Positions 27,072 through 37,781 are shown, counted from the first letter of the stretch. The stretch is DNA of 64,000 nt from Marinobacter manganoxydans MnI7-9 (GCF_000235625.1 NZ_AGTR01000014.1:124001-188000); one strand, 5' to 3'. Notes: generated from the letters alone by a model not told the origin. Numbers and translations: made by a program.

Positions 27072-28645
27072 GCAGGCTTGCCATCCGGTGCGCAGGGGGA
27101 ACCCTGGGCGCCGGCAACGGGCAACGTGAAATAGAAACAGGCACCACCGCCTTCCGGCCGCTCGAAACCGATGTCGCCACCCTGCGCCTGTATGAGGGAA
27201 CGGCAGGTTGAAAGACCAATCCCCATCCCTTCATCCTTGGTCGTGAAGAACGGCAGGAACAGTTTCTCTTCGGCATCTTCCGAGAGGCCGATGCCGTGAT
27301 CCCGCACCTGGATTCGAACACAGGTGCCACCCTGCACACTGGCACTCACTTCTACCGGCGCGCTGGAATCAATACTGCTGGTCGCTTCCAGAGCGTTGCG
27401 AATCAGATTCAGGGCGACCTGCTGTACCTGAACCGGATCGGCCAGAACCTCAGGCATATCCCCAGGCACGGACAGCTCAATAGCGCCCTTGTTATTACGC
27501 ATATCCACCTCGGCAAACTGCCGGGTGTCTTCCAGCAACGCGGGCACCGACAGTACTTCCTTGCCCGTCGCCGGTTTTTTCATGAATCGACGAATGCGTC
27601 GGATGATTTCACTGGCGCGATGGGACTGTGCCTCGATCTTGTCGAGGGTCTCCTGGAGCACCCCCATGTCAGGGCTTTCCTTTACCATCATCCGCTTGGC
27701 GACCCGGGCATAATTGGTGATGGCGGTCAGCGGCTGGTTCACCTCGTGGGCAACGCCGGCGGCCATTTCACCCATGGTGGTCAGGCGCGAGGTATGGGCA
27801 AGCTGATCGCGCTGTTCCTGAACCAGTTGCCGGGCATCCTCCAGCGCCTTTTCATTGTCCAGTTCGGCGGTGATATCCCGGAATACAACAACCGCACCGT
27901 GGAGCTCGTCAGAGTCCAGTTTCGGGGTTGAGCGGTACTCCGCCGGAAAGCCGGTTCCATCGGCCCTTAGCATTCTGATATCCCGCTGGTTCTCGGCCAC
28001 ACCCTGCTGACAGGTCGCCTTCACCGGCAGTCCGTCCGGATTGTCACCGGCAGTCGCGAAGTGGGTTTCGAAGAAATCACGACCAATCAGCTCTTCCACC
28101 GGGCAGCCAACAATTGACGCCGCCGCCGGATTGGCAAATTCAATAATGCCGTTCTCATCGAGGCCGTAGATGCCTTCGCTGATGGAGTTCAGAATCCGGG
28201 CCTGGTCACTTTGCAGCTCCCGGTTGCGGGCCTGCAACTCTCTTTCAAGACGAATAACGCTGGCGTGGGTTTTCACGCGAGCGATCACTTCCTGGGACTG
28301 GAACGGCTTGGAGATGTAGTCGGCACCGCCGAGTGAAAAGCCCTTCACCTTTGCCTGCAGGTCGTCCAGCGCAGACAGAAAGACGACGGCACAGTCGGCC
28401 GTCTGCGGGGCGGCCTTGAGGCGCTCGCAGACTTCATAGCCGTCCATCTCCGGCATCATGATATCAAGGAGAATCACTTCGGGCTGATGGCGGTGGGCAA
28501 GGTCGAGGGCCTTTTCGCCCTCGTTGGCAATGAGTAGCCGGTAACCTTTGTCTTTCAGGGTCTCATAGAGGACTTTGAGGTTCTGCGGATTGTCATCCAC
28601 GAGCAGAACCGTCACCTCCGAGTTCTCGCTGACAGCTTCAGTCAT
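27068..28645 (-). CDS. REC-PAS hybrid sensor histidine kinase
   Basis: 525 residues without membrane segments, so cytoplasmic. An N-terminal receiver domain has Asp61 (VILLDIMMPEMDG) and Lys113; a short coiled coil follows, then a PAS domain (about 148-262), a HisKA domain with His300 (GVAHEVNQPL), and a HATPase domain ending near 515 with GIGLSEDAEEKLFLPFFTT and GMGIGLS. A receiver placed before PAS and kinase suggests that another kinase or a phosphatase gates its activity. The FixJ-like regulator gene is 45 bp upstream, so the two probably form a pair. The signal is unknown. Confidence 0.93.
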   Translation of the reverse strand: MTEAVSENSEVTVLLVDDNPQNLKVLYETLKDKGYRLLIANEGEKALDLAHRHQPEVILLDIMMPEMDGYEVCERLKAAPQTADCAVVFLSALDDLQAKVKGFSLGGADYISKPFQSQEVIARVKTHASVIRLERELQARNRELQSDQARILNSISEGIYGLDENGIIEFANPAAASIVGCPVEELIGRDFFETHFATAGDNPDGLPVKATCQQGVAENQRDIRMLRADGTGFPAEYRSTPKLDSDELHGAVVVFRDITAELDNEKALEDARQLVQEQRDQLAHTSRLTTMGEMAAGVAHEVNQPLTAITNYARVAKRMMVKESPDMGVLQETLDKIEAQSHRASEIIRRIRRFMKKPATGKEVLSVPALLEDTRQFAEVDMRNNKGAIELSVPGDMPEVLADPVQVQQVALNLIRNALEATSSIDSSAPVEVSASVQGGTCVRIQVRDHGIGLSEDAEEKLFLPFFTTKDEGMGIGLSTCRSLIQAQGGDIGFERPEGGGACFYFTLPVAGAQGSPCAPDGKPA

Positions 28646-28690
28646 AAATGTCGGGCCGGTTAGAAAAGTAACCGTATGATGCCGCCGGGA

Positions 28691-29317
28691 TCACCCTGCG
28701 TCGATAAGGTCCTTTACGGACAGGACCATACGAACGAGATGTGCCAGGGAATGGGTCCCCATCTTGTGCATAACGCGGGAACGGTGGATCTCGACCGTGC
28801 GCTGGCTGATTTCCAGCTCAATGGCAATCACCTTGTTGGCCTGACCGGCAATCATACGGTCCATGATCTCGTGTTCCCGGGGGGTCAGGCTCTTGATGCG
28901 GCGAATGATCTCCTGCTTCTCGTCCAGAGACTTGCGCTGCTCAAGATCCTGTTTGAGGGCTGCCTCAATTTTCTCCAGCAGTGCCTCCTCACGGTAGGGC
29001 TTCTGAATGAAGTCCACAGCGCCCTCTTTCATGGCGTCGACGGCCATGGGGACGTCACCGTGACCCGTCACAAAGATAATCGGCAATATGGAGTGTTTTT
29101 CATTGAGCTTTTTCTGGAGCTCCATACCGTCCATGCCCGGCATGCGAATATCCAGCACAATGCAGCCTGCCATCTTGTCGGAGTAGTCCTTCAGGAAAGC
29201 GGTTGCACTCTCATAGGTCTTTACCGGCTTGCCGTCGGATTTCAGCAGCAGCTCCAGGGAATCGCGGACTGCTTCATCGTCCTCAACAACGTACACGGTT
29301 TGCTGGATATCAGTCAT
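28691..29317 (-). CDS. FixJ-like response regulator (REC-LuxR HTH)
   Basis: 208 residues. The receiver domain has VYVVEDDEAVRDS, phosphoacceptor Asp56 (VLDIRMPGMDG) and Lys106 in IQKPY. The C-terminal LuxR-type helix-turn-helix is LTPREHEIMDRMIAG, then VIAIELEISQRTVEIHRSRVMHKMG. The pattern is that of FixJ/NarL-class activators paired with PAS kinases. It lies between the LonB gene (39 bp upstream) and the kinase gene, so the three may be one transcript. GGAG precedes the ATG. The targets are unknown. Confidence 0.94.
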   Translation of the reverse strand: MTDIQQTVYVVEDDEAVRDSLELLLKSDGKPVKTYESATAFLKDYSDKMAGCIVLDIRMPGMDGMELQKKLNEKHSILPIIFVTGHGDVPMAVDAMKEGAVDFIQKPYREEALLEKIEAALKQDLEQRKSLDEKQEIIRRIKSLTPREHEIMDRMIAGQANKVIAIELEISQRTVEIHRSRVMHKMGTHSLAHLVRMVLSVKDLIDAG

Positions 29318-29356
29318 GGGTGTGTTCTCTCCTGTCCGTTTTCTTATGATCGCCGG

Positions 29357-31765
29357 TCAGTGAATTGACGGGTCTTTATGGTCGTCACGGGCATGTTCCT
29401 GACGCTCGTGTTCCCGCATTTTTTCTAGCCGTTGCTGGATAATGCCAAAAACGCTCTGCTTCGGGTACCTGCCTTTGTCATCGGCCTTGCCCGCAGGCTT
29501 TCCAAGCAGCAGCGTGATGGCCTCTTCAACACGGGCGACCGCGTACACCGCAAACTGCCCCCCGCGCACTGCCTGCACCACTTCGCTGTCAAGCATCAGG
29601 TTCTGCACATTGGTGGATGGCACGATGACACCCTGGCTGCCTGAAAGCCCACCCTTGAGCTGGCAGGTGGTAAAAAAGCCTTCCACTTTTTCGTTGACAC
29701 CGCCAATGGGCTGAACCTCACCAAACTGGTTGACCGACCCCGTAATCGCAAGATCCTGCCGAACCGGTATACCGGAAAGGGACGAAATCAGCGCGCACAG
29801 CTCTGCCAGAGACGCACTGTCTCCGTCCACTTCACCGTAGTTCTGCTCGAAGGTCAGACTGGCCGACAGGTGCATCGGATCGTTGACCGCAAAATGGGAG
29901 GCTAGCCAGGAGCTCAGGATCATCACGCCCTTGGAGTGCAGATTGCCACCAAGCTTTACATCTCGCTCAATATCCATGACCGCGCCATCTCCATAATAGC
30001 AGGTAGCGGTGACACGGTTGGAAAGACCGAACTCAAATCCACCCGTGGACAGCACCGAGAGTGCATTAACCTGGCCAACACACGTGCCACTTGTAGTTAC
30101 GAGCGTTGTGCCGTCACGGATGGAATCATAGAACTGATCCCGGATCCGGCTGCTGCGGTATTTCGCGCTTTCTAGCGCGCGCTCAACGTGCAGGTCCTGG
30201 ATCAGCTTGGCACCGGCCTGACGGGCCCAGAAATCGGATTCCCGCAGCAGGTTGGCAATATCGGCCGCGTGCAGGGACAGTCGATCCTGATGCTCGGCCA
30301 TACGGGCACTGTGTTCAATCACCCGGGCAACCGCCTTGTTCGAACAGTGCAGTAGCTTCTTCTCGCTCACCAGGCTGGCGATGAACTTGGCATATAGCAG
30401 CTGACTGTCATCGGAACGGTACATTTCGTTCTCGAAATCCGCCGTGACTCGAAACAGCTCGGCGAATTCAGAATCGTATTCCTGCAGCAACATCCAGGTT
30501 TCACGGTCGCCGAACAGAACAATCTTGACGTCCAGGGGCACCGATTCCGGTTCAATTGAGATGGTTCCGGACAGCGTCAGTTCCCGTTCCAGGGAATTTA
30601 TCTGTATGGACTTCGAACGCAGCGCACGCTTGAGGCCATCCCATACGAACGGTTGCTCCAGAACCTTGATGGCGTCCATCAACAGATAGCCACCGTTGGC
30701 CCTGTGCAGGCTGCCAGGGCGAATCAGGGAGAAATCCGTGAACACGGTGCCCTTGAAGGTGACGTTCTCAACGTAACCGAACAGGTTGTGGTAGGTGGGG
30801 TTATCCTCCACCACCATTGGTACTTCGTTGGTTTTCTGGTGCACCAGAACATTGACGAGGTAACGGCGGGGCATCTTCTTGTCGAGGGACGCATACGCAA
30901 TCGCTGCCTGTTCCTCGTTGTCATCGAGGAAAATCTCGAGATTTTCAACCAGGTCCGCCCGAACCGCCTCAAAGAAGGCGACCACGTCCGGCAGATCCTT
31001 GTATTTCTCGATCAGCTCATCGATCTGATGGCCTGAGATACTCTCGAGGGTCTCCTGGTTCAGGGCTTGCTGTTTATCAGCGTATTCCTGTTCCCAGTCC
31101 GCCAGTTTGCGGAGCGCCTGCCTGAGCTTTTTCTCAAGCTTGTTGATGGCATCTTCGAACTTGTCGCGCTGCTCATCAGTCAGAGCCTGGAAAGATTCCG
31201 CAGTGTGGGGTTCGTCGCCATTCATGGCCACCAACCGATAACCGCCCGGGGTTGTCACAGTGAGGCTGACTTTTTTGCGCTTGGCCTGTGCCGCCACCTT
31301 CTCGAGCTCGTCTTCCTGTTTTTTGCCGTATTCGTTTTTCAACTGTTCCGAGCGCTCAAGAAAGCTGTCGCTGTCAAAGGTCTGTGGAATAACCTTGACC
31401 AGGCGACTCATCAGCTTTTCCATATCCTGTTTGAGCTGGGTACCCTTCCCGGCCGGGAGCTGCAACAGCTTCGGAATGCGCGGCTCCTCGAAGTTGGCCA
31501 CGTAGCACCAGTCATGGCTCTGCTGATCCGTATCCACATGATGCTCGAGGTAACGCAGCATCATGGTGCGCTTACCCAGGCCATTACGGCCAACGGCATA
31601 GACGTTGTAACCGCCATGGGGCATTGCCAGAGCAAAACGCACAGCCTCCTGGGCACGGTTCTGGCCAACGATTTCAGCCAGGGGCTCCAGTTGCTTGGTG
31701 GTTTTGAACGGCAGATCTTTCAGAACACAGGCTTTGTAAAGCTGGTGCAGAGGCAGTGACTTCAA
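29357..31765 (-). CDS. LonB-type ATP-dependent protease (YcbZ-like)
   Basis: 802 residues. The Walker A-like segment AVGRNGLGKRTMM follows an N-terminal region with IVGQNRAQEAVRFAL; a long coiled coil covers about 190-250, and the C-terminal Lon protease domain carries the Ser650-Lys693 dyad (DGDSAS and GGVNEKVEG), spaced 43 residues apart as in E. coli Lon. It therefore resembles the LonB/LonH type rather than LonA. The start is TTG 31765, with AGGA 7 nt upstream. It lies upstream of the FixJ-like regulator gene and may be co-transcribed with it. Substrates are unknown. Confidence 0.92.
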   Translation of the reverse strand: MKSLPLHQLYKACVLKDLPFKTTKQLEPLAEIVGQNRAQEAVRFALAMPHGGYNVYAVGRNGLGKRTMMLRYLEHHVDTDQQSHDWCYVANFEEPRIPKLLQLPAGKGTQLKQDMEKLMSRLVKVIPQTFDSDSFLERSEQLKNEYGKKQEDELEKVAAQAKRKKVSLTVTTPGGYRLVAMNGDEPHTAESFQALTDEQRDKFEDAINKLEKKLRQALRKLADWEQEYADKQQALNQETLESISGHQIDELIEKYKDLPDVVAFFEAVRADLVENLEIFLDDNEEQAAIAYASLDKKMPRRYLVNVLVHQKTNEVPMVVEDNPTYHNLFGYVENVTFKGTVFTDFSLIRPGSLHRANGGYLLMDAIKVLEQPFVWDGLKRALRSKSIQINSLERELTLSGTISIEPESVPLDVKIVLFGDRETWMLLQEYDSEFAELFRVTADFENEMYRSDDSQLLYAKFIASLVSEKKLLHCSNKAVARVIEHSARMAEHQDRLSLHAADIANLLRESDFWARQAGAKLIQDLHVERALESAKYRSSRIRDQFYDSIRDGTTLVTTSGTCVGQVNALSVLSTGGFEFGLSNRVTATCYYGDGAVMDIERDVKLGGNLHSKGVMILSSWLASHFAVNDPMHLSASLTFEQNYGEVDGDSASLAELCALISSLSGIPVRQDLAITGSVNQFGEVQPIGGVNEKVEGFFTTCQLKGGLSGSQGVIVPSTNVQNLMLDSEVVQAVRGGQFAVYAVARVEEAITLLLGKPAGKADDKGRYPKQSVFGIIQQRLEKMREHERQEHARDDHKDPSIH

Positions 31766-31982
31766 GGTTTGGTCCTGTAACGGTTAACACATTGGCCGGT
31801 CATTGTAGATTCTGCGGTCGGCTCTGTCGCGTTCAGCACGAAGATTTCTGGAGTCGCGCACAGTGCGCGGGATTTTGTTAGGCAGTTCACAATTCCGCCG
31901 CCGCTCATTTTTCAGCCAGCCTTTCCGGAACTACACTTTATGTCCCAACCATAAAAACAATGCACGCAACGGACGCCAGCGT

Positions 31983-32360
31983 ATGACCAATGATTCCGCA
32001 GAGCGCAGAATCAAGGATCGTTACCCCGCCTCCTGCCTGAAGGTCCAGCTCCGGGAGCGTAGCTTCCTTGGTCGTGGCAAACACCCCACGCCGGTTACCT
32101 GCCTGGACCTCAACCGGTACGGAATGGCAGTGCTATGCCCCCGACCAGTAGAGCCGGGCGCCCGTCTGTTCATGGATTTTGACGGCAAGTACATCAGCGA
32201 ATCGCGGGTTTGTGCCCGGGTGGTGGAATGCCAGCCCTTCCAGACCGGCTATCGCGTCAGTGTCCAGTTCAGCTATTGCCTGGACAAGAAGGGCTATTCA
32301 CGAACTGTCGACAATGCCCTGTCGCGGATTGAAGGCTTCTACAACCGGTTTGCCAGCTGA
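31983..32360 (+). CDS. PilZ domain protein
   Basis: 125 residues. The N-terminal ERRIKDRYP carries the RxxxR part of the c-di-GMP site (Arg9 and Arg13), and VTCLDLNRYGMAV carries the second part as D-x-N-x-x-G (42-47), where Asn replaces the usual Ser or Ala. The rest fits a six-stranded PilZ barrel with a C-terminal helix (SRIEGFYNRF). It may bind c-di-GMP and act on a membrane or surface process. The frame is open 40 codons further, but ATG 31983 fits the domain start; its ribosome-binding site is weak. Confidence 0.78.
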   Translation: MTNDSAERRIKDRYPASCLKVQLRERSFLGRGKHPTPVTCLDLNRYGMAVLCPRPVEPGARLFMDFDGKYISESRVCARVVECQPFQTGYRVSVQFSYCLDKKGYSRTVDNALSRIEGFYNRFAS

Positions 32361-32375
32361 GCCAGGCCTTCGGAA

Positions 32376-32846
32376 TCAAACCAGCCCGGCGTCAAGGCTG
32401 GCCGCAACATACATCCCCAGCTCCCGACACTGATCTTCAAACTCTTCCCGGTATTCACCCCGGCAGATCAAAGGCTCCTGGACCAGCTTCCAGCGTAGCC
32501 CGGTAGTAATGCTTTCTATTGCCCGCTTGGTGCCCGTGCCGTCATGGCCGGCGCGAATGTAATAGGCAAAAGGTAGCCCCTGGGTTTTCTCGAGGCAGGG
32601 ATAGTAGCTGCGATCGAAGAAGTCTTTTAAAGCACCACTCATATACCCGAGATTCTCAGTGGTGCCCAGAATAATGGCGTCGCAGGCAAGAACGTCTTCG
32701 GGACCGGCATCCAACGGTGCCAGAACGGTTACTTCAACGTTTTCGATATCTTCATGGCGGGCACCCTCATCCACAGCTTCTCGTAGGCGGAGGGTGTTCG
32801 GGGAAGGCGCATGGGCAACAATCAAAAGTTTCTTCATGCCATCCAT
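32376..32846 (-). CDS. flavodoxin-like NAD(P)H-dependent oxidoreductase family protein
   Basis: 156 residues. MKKLLIVAHAPSPNT is the phosphate-binding loop of a flavodoxin fold; ACDAIILGTTENLGYMSGALKDFFDRSYYP is the conserved FMN-contact segment of the flavodoxin-2/NADPH-dependent FMN reductase group. It is probably a soluble FMN protein whose partner is not evident. The first ATG (32846) has AGGGAGG at a short 4-nt spacing. It follows recA by 20 bp on the same strand, in the place where recX is often found. Confidence 0.82.
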   Translation of the reverse strand: MDGMKKLLIVAHAPSPNTLRLREAVDEGARHEDIENVEVTVLAPLDAGPEDVLACDAIILGTTENLGYMSGALKDFFDRSYYPCLEKTQGLPFAYYIRAGHDGTGTKRAIESITTGLRWKLVQEPLICRGEYREEFEDQCRELGMYVAASLDAGLV

Positions 32847-32866
32847 ACGTCCTCCCTACATCAAGC

Positions 32867-33913
32867 TTAGAGCAGCTCGCCGTTGGCTTCTGCGGGCTCT
32901 TCTTTTGCGTCTTTCTTGGGTTCAGGCTTGGGCATCAACTTGTCCCGAACCTTGGCTTCGATCTCGTTGGCAATGTCCATGTTTTCTTCCAGGAACTTGC
33001 AGGCGTTGGCCTTGCCCTGACCGATCTTGTCGCCATTGTAGGCGTACCAGGCTCCGGACTTGTCGACAAAGCCTTCCTTGACGCCCATATCCAGCACTTC
33101 CGCCATGTGGTAAATGCCCTTACCGTACATAATCTGGAACTCGGCCTGCTTGAACGGCGGCGATACTTTGTTCTTGACCACTTTCACGCGGGTCTCGTTA
33201 CCGACCACTTCGTCACCATCTTTCACGGCACCAATGCGGCGGATATCAAGGCGAACGGAGGAGTAGAATTTCAGCGCGTTACCACCGGTGGTGGTTTCGG
33301 GCGAGCCAAACATAACCCCGATTTTCATACGGATCTGGTTGATGAAAATCATCAGGCAGTTAGCGTGTTTGACATTACCGGTCAGCTTGCGAAGCGCCTG
33401 GGACATCAGTCGCGCCTGCAGACCTACGTGGCTGTCGCCCATTTCACCCTCGATTTCCGCTTTCGGGGTCAGGGCCGCCACGGAGTCCACGATGATCACG
33501 TCTACCGCATTGGAACGAACCAGCATGTCGGCAATTTCCAGGGCCTGCTCACCGGTATCCGGCTGGGACACCAGAAGGTCGTCCACATTGACGCCCAGCT
33601 TTTCGGCGTAAACCGGATCGAGCGCGTGCTCGGCATCCACGAATGCGCAGGTTTTGCCGGCTTTTTGTGCTTCGGCAATTACCTGCAGGGTGAGCGTCGT
33701 CTTACCGGAACTTTCCGGACCGTAGATTTCGCAAATTCGACCATATGGAAGACCGCCAATACCCAGGGCAACGTCCAGGCCAAGGGAACCGGTGGAGACC
33801 GCAGGAATGGCTTCGCGGGGCTGATCGCCCATTTTCATCACGGCGCCCTTGCCGAACTGGCGCTCAATCTGCCCAAGTGCTGCGCTCAATGCTTTCTTGC
33901 GGTTGTCTTCCAT
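32867..33913 (-). CDS. recA: recombinase RecA
   Basis: 348 residues, the expected length. Walker A is [43 protein letters not shown] and the L1/L2 loop segments are typical. RecA polymerises on single-stranded DNA, drives strand exchange and stimulates LexA self-cleavage. A LexA box (34011-34026) lies about 100 bp upstream, so it is SOS-controlled. pncC is upstream on the same strand, as in many gammaproteobacteria. No recX follows. Confidence 0.99.
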   Translation of the reverse strand: MEDNRKKALSAALGQIERQFGKGAVMKMGDQPREAIPAVSTGSLGLDVALGIGGLPYGRICEIYGPESSGKTTLTLQVIAEAQKAGKTCAFVDAEHALDPVYAEKLGVNVDDLLVSQPDTGEQALEIADMLVRSNAVDVIIVDSVAALTPKAEIEGEMGDSHVGLQARLMSQALRKLTGNVKHANCLMIFINQIRMKIGVMFGSPETTTGGNALKFYSSVRLDIRRIGAVKDGDEVVGNETRVKVVKNKVSPPFKQAEFQIMYGKGIYHMAEVLDMGVKEGFVDKSGAWYAYNGDKIGQGKANACKFLEENMDIANEIEAKVRDKLMPKPEPKKDAKEEPAEANGELL

Positions 33914-34010
33914 CAGTGCAAACCCTCTGTCGCCTGGGCCGCCACCCTCAGGAAAAGGCTGGCAGCGAAATAGTGAATCGGGAATCTGTACAGCTCGAAC
34001 AGCCCATTCC

Positions 34011-34026
34011 CTGTATATTTGAACAG
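34011..34026. promoter_or_regulatory. LexA (SOS) box of recA
   Basis: CTGTATATTTGAACAG has the CTGT-N8-ACAG form of the gammaproteobacterial LexA operator. It lies 98 bp upstream of the recA ATG on the minus strand. Confidence 0.85.
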
Positions 34027-34077
34027 TATTAAAACATAACCCGCAGAGGAGACCAACCCCTCCGGATGTGAAAGCCG

Positions 34078-34578
34078 TCAGACTTCGTCCACAAAATTGT
34101 TAACCCCTTGAAGGGCAAAGAGAACGGCCTGCCTGCGGACCTGATCACGATCGCCCTCAAAGTGCTTTACCACGGCCACGGTGGAGGCCGGGCTGCTACC
34201 CCAGGCAAACCAGACGGTGCCCACAGGCTTGTCATCGCTGCCACCGCCGGGCCCGGCAACACCACTGATAGCCACGGCAACGTCAGCATCTGTCGCCACC
34301 AGGGCACCGGCAACCATTTCCCGCACCACCGGTTCGCTGACCGCACCGTGTTCATCCAGCGATTTCCGGGTTACGCCCAGAAGCCCCTGCTTGGCCTCAT
34401 TGCTGTACGTGACCAGGCCACCCAGCACGTAGGCCGAAGAACCGGCACGATCGGTCAGTACCTTCGCAACCCAGCCGCCGGTGCAACTCTCCGCCGTCGC
34501 AACGGTACGGCCGGTTGTCAGCAGTCGTTCACCAAGGCGGTTGCCTGCCTCTTCCAATTCCTGATCGCTGGCCAGCAT
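34078..34578 (-). CDS. pncC: nicotinamide-nucleotide amidohydrolase (CinA C-terminal domain)
   Basis: 166 residues corresponding to the stand-alone CinA C-terminal domain. [24 protein letters not shown] includes the catalytic Ser, with [18 protein letters not shown]-like [12 protein letters not shown] and [11 protein letters not shown] following. It deamidates NMN to nicotinic acid mononucleotide in NAD recycling. A perfect AGGAGG site lies 7 nt before ATG 34578. It is directly upstream of recA, a common pairing, and divergent from mutS. Confidence 0.95.
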   Translation of the reverse strand: MLASDQELEEAGNRLGERLLTTGRTVATAESCTGGWVAKVLTDRAGSSAYVLGGLVTYSNEAKQGLLGVTRKSLDEHGAVSEPVVREMVAGALVATDADVAVAISGVAGPGGGSDDKPVGTVWFAWGSSPASTVAVVKHFEGDRDQVRRQAVLFALQGVNNFVDEV

Positions 34579-34659
34579 AATGACCTCCTTCGTTTCATCA
34601 CGGCGGTTATTTTCTTACAATTCACGCCTTCATCCAAAGCAAGGCTACCGGACCCGTTC

Positions 34660-37290
34660 ATGTCAGCAGCTCAGACCGATCTTTCCAAGCACACCCCAAT
34701 GATGCAGCAGTACCTGAAGATCAAGGGCCAGCACCCCAATGAACTGGTTTTTTACCGCATGGGGGACTTTTACGAACTGTTCTACGAAGATGCCAAGAAA
34801 GCGGCCGAGCTGATGGATATTACCCTCACCGCCCGGGGCCAATCTGGCGGCAATCCGATCCCCATGGCCGGCATCCCCTATCACTCTTCTGAGGGCTACA
34901 TTGCCCGGCTGGTTCGGGCAGGTCAATCCATCGCCATCTGCGAACAGATCGGAGATCCTGCCACCAGCAAGGGTCCGGTTGAGCGACAGGTGGTGAGGAT
35001 CGTCACACCGGGGACCCTGAGCGACGACGCCTACCTGGAGGATCGACGGGACAATCTACTGGTGGCTATCTATAACCATCGGGAGCAGTTCGGTTTTGCC
35101 TCGCTCGATATTTCCAGCGGCCGTTTTGCCGTGTCGGAGCTGGAAAACCTGGAGGCCCTGCAGGGCGAACTGCAGCGCCTGCGTCCGGCGGAAATCCTGA
35201 TCAGCGAGGATTTTCCCTACGAGGACGTTCTGGAGGGTTTCACCGGAATACGCCGTCAGGGGCCCTGGCTCTTCGAATCCGATACCGCCCGAAGGGTTAT
35301 TACCCATCAGCTTCAGGTGAGGGACCTGACGGGTTTCGGCTGCGAGGAACTCAATCTCGCCGTCTGTGCCGCAGGCTGCCTGCTGCAGTATGCCAAGGAA
35401 ACCCAGCGTACCGCCCTGCCCCATATTCGCAAGCTGACCCGTGAACGGCGCGATGAAGCAGTCATCCTCGACGCGGCCAGCCGTCGCAATCTGGAAATTG
35501 ACACCAATCTCATGGGCGGCCACCAGTACACCCTCGCCTGGGTCATGGACCGCACTGCCACATCCATGGGTGGACGGGAACTCCGGCGCTGGCTGAATCG
35601 GCCGCTTCGGGATGTGGAGATCGTCCGCCAGCGTCAGCAGGCGGTATCGGCACTGCTGGACGGGTTCCACTATGAGCCGGTGCACGATCTGCTGAAAGCT
35701 GTTGGCGACATTGAGCGCGTGCTCGCACGGGTCGCCCTTCGTTCGGCCCGTCCAAGAGACCTGGCGCGGCTTCGGGATGCCTTCCAGGCCCTGCCGGACC
35801 TGCAGGAAACCCTGAAACCGGTCAATTCCCACCACGTCGTCAGGCTGGCGACCATCATTGGGGAATACCCGGAACTGGCGGATCTACTGGAGCGCGCCAT
35901 CATCGATAATCCCCCGGTCGTAATCCGTGAAGGCGGGGTCATCCGGGAAGGCTTCGACGAGGAGCTGGACGAGCTGCGCAACATCAGCGAAAACGCCGGC
36001 CAGTATCTGCTGGATGTCGAAACCCGGGAGCGGGATCGCACCGGTATCAGCACCCTCAAAGTAGGTTACAACCGGGTCCACGGCTACTACATCGAAATCA
36101 GCCGGGCCCAGTCCGATCAGGCGCCGGTGGATTATATTCGCCGACAGACCCTGAAAAACGCCGAGCGATTCATCACACCGGAACTCAAAGAGTTCGAGGA
36201 CAAGGCCCTGAGTGCCAAGAGCCGGGCCCTGGCCCGTGAGAAAGGCCTGTACGATGACGTACTGGAAGCCGTCGCCGGGCAACTTGCGCCACTTCAGGAT
36301 GCCGCCCAGGCACTGGCAGAACTGGATGTGCTGAGTAATTTTGCCGAGCGCGCCACCTCCCTGCGCTTTTCCGCGCCGGAGTTCAGCGAATCCCCGGGTT
36401 TTGACATTGAAGAAGGGCGCCATCCGGTGGTTGAACAGTTACTGGACGAGCCCTTCGTACCGAACGATCTGCTAATGGACACCCAGCGCCGCATGCTGGT
36501 GATGACCGGCCCGAACATGGGCGGTAAATCCACCTATATGCGTCAGGCCGCGCTGATTGCCCTGCTCGCCTACACCGGCAGTTTCGTGCCCGCCAACCGG
36601 GCAGTGATCGGCCCCGTGGACCGGATTTTTACCCGCATGGGTTCCTCGGACGATATCGCCGGCGGCCGCTCCACCTTCATGGTGGAAATGACCGAAACCG
36701 CCAACATCCTGCACAACGCCACCGAGCACAGTCTGGTGTTGATGGACGAGGTTGGTCGTGGCACCAGCACCTTTGATGGCCTGTCCCTGGCCTGGGCTAC
36801 TGCCGAACACCTTGCCCGGGAGATACGCTGCTACACGCTGTTTGCCACCCACTATTTCGAGCTGACCCAGCTGGCCGATGAGCTGCAACATGCCGTAAAC
36901 GTCCATCTGACGGCCACCGAACACGATGACAGCATCGTGTTCCTGCACAACGTGCATGATGGCCCGGCAAGCCAGAGCTACGGTCTGCAGGTAGCAAAGC
37001 TGGCAGGCGTGCCACAGGATGTGATCCGTAACGCCAAAACCCAGCTCTCCCACCTGGAGGGCAGCGCTTCGCCAGCGGCGCCGGCAGCCTCGGCCGCCGA
37101 ACAGGGCAACAACGCATCCCTGGCCAAGCCGGCAGCAAAGGTAAATGAATCCGTTTACCAGGGCGACATGTTCGCCAGCCTGGAGCCCAGCGCCGTGGAA
37201 GAGGCACTTAAAGACATGGACCTCGACGGACTAACCCCCCGGGATGCCATGAATCAGCTTTACGAACTGAAGGCGTTGATGAAGAAATAG
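34660..37290 (+). CDS. mutS: DNA mismatch repair protein MutS
   Basis: 876 residues. The mismatch-recognition motif FYE is at 37-39 (GDFYELF); connector, lever and clamp domains follow, and the ATPase domain has Walker [10 protein letters not shown] (from residue 617), then [10 protein letters not shown]. MutS detects mispairs and recruits MutL. The frame is open far upstream across pncC on the other strand, but [22 protein letters not shown] at 34660 is the family N-terminus. The ribosome-binding site is weak. The Ala/Pro-rich segment near 795-830 is the flexible link to the C-terminal tetramerisation part ([21 protein letters not shown]). Confidence 0.98.
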   Translation: MSAAQTDLSKHTPMMQQYLKIKGQHPNELVFYRMGDFYELFYEDAKKAAELMDITLTARGQSGGNPIPMAGIPYHSSEGYIARLVRAGQSIAICEQIGDPATSKGPVERQVVRIVTPGTLSDDAYLEDRRDNLLVAIYNHREQFGFASLDISSGRFAVSELENLEALQGELQRLRPAEILISEDFPYEDVLEGFTGIRRQGPWLFESDTARRVITHQLQVRDLTGFGCEELNLAVCAAGCLLQYAKETQRTALPHIRKLTRERRDEAVILDAASRRNLEIDTNLMGGHQYTLAWVMDRTATSMGGRELRRWLNRPLRDVEIVRQRQQAVSALLDGFHYEPVHDLLKAVGDIERVLARVALRSARPRDLARLRDAFQALPDLQETLKPVNSHHVVRLATIIGEYPELADLLERAIIDNPPVVIREGGVIREGFDEELDELRNISENAGQYLLDVETRERDRTGISTLKVGYNRVHGYYIEISRAQSDQAPVDYIRRQTLKNAERFITPELKEFEDKALSAKSRALAREKGLYDDVLEAVAGQLAPLQDAAQALAELDVLSNFAERATSLRFSAPEFSESPGFDIEEGRHPVVEQLLDEPFVPNDLLMDTQRRMLVMTGPNMGGKSTYMRQAALIALLAYTGSFVPANRAVIGPVDRIFTRMGSSDDIAGGRSTFMVEMTETANILHNATEHSLVLMDEVGRGTSTFDGLSLAWATAEHLAREIRCYTLFATHYFELTQLADELQHAVNVHLTATEHDDSIVFLHNVHDGPASQSYGLQVAKLAGVPQDVIRNAKTQLSHLEGSASPAAPAASAAEQGNNASLAKPAAKVNESVYQGDMFASLEPSAVEEALKDMDLDGLTPRDAMNQLYELKALMKK

Positions 37291-37440
37291 CGAAGAATTG
37301 ATCTGTGTAATAAGGTTATAGCAGTCGAACGCTTGCGGCTGTGCGGGTCGCTCCCTACAATATCGCGCACCAAAATATAACGGCAGCGCCCGACGGCGCT
37401 CCTGATGAGACTGACCGACCACTGGACCAGGGATCTGACT

Positions 37441-37764
37441 ATGGCGTTTATCGTTACTGATAACTGCATCAAGTGTAAGTACACAGACTGCGTGGAAGTC
37501 TGTCCGGTAGACTGCTTCTACGAGGGACCGAACTTTCTGGTAATCGACCCGGACGAATGTATCGACTGCGCCCTGTGCGAGCCAGAGTGCCCGGCCGAAG
37601 CCATTTTCTCGGAAGACGAACTGCCGGCCGATCAGGTCCAGTTTGTTGAGCTGAATGCCGATCTGGCCGCCAAATGGCCGAACATCACCGAAAAGAAAGA
37701 TCCACTGCCAGACGCTGAAGAGTGGGATGGCAAGCCGAACAAGCTTCAGTATCTGGAAAAGTAA
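37441..37764 (+). CDS. fdxA: seven-iron ferredoxin (3Fe-4S/4Fe-4S)
   Basis: 107 residues. Two clusters of cysteines are present: [17 protein letters not shown] (from residue 9) and [12 protein letters not shown], the pattern of FdxA ferredoxins such as those of Azotobacter and Pseudomonas. It is a small acidic electron carrier in the cytoplasm; its partner is not defined. The frame is open 12 codons further, but MAFIVTD is the family start. It is downstream of mutS with 150 bp between, the same neighbourhood as in pseudomonads. A terminator follows at 37782-37811. Confidence 0.97.
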   Translation: MAFIVTDNCIKCKYTDCVEVCPVDCFYEGPNFLVIDPDECIDCALCEPECPAEAIFSEDELPADQVQFVELNADLAAKWPNITEKKDPLPDAEEWDGKPNKLQYLEK

Positions 37765-37781
37765 TCATCCGGAACTGGAAC

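Noticed and set aside
32717-33973. 418-codon open frame opposite recA
   Set aside because: Antisense shadow of recA; composition and lack of motifs do not support a gene.
33985-34002. Second LexA-like site CTGT...ACAG next to the recA LexA box
   Set aside because: The spacing between half-sites is 9 rather than 8, so it is not a proper operator.
34108-34659. In-frame extension of mutS by 184 codons
   Set aside because: It lies opposite pncC, and the MutS N-terminus begins at 34660; the extension is open by chance.
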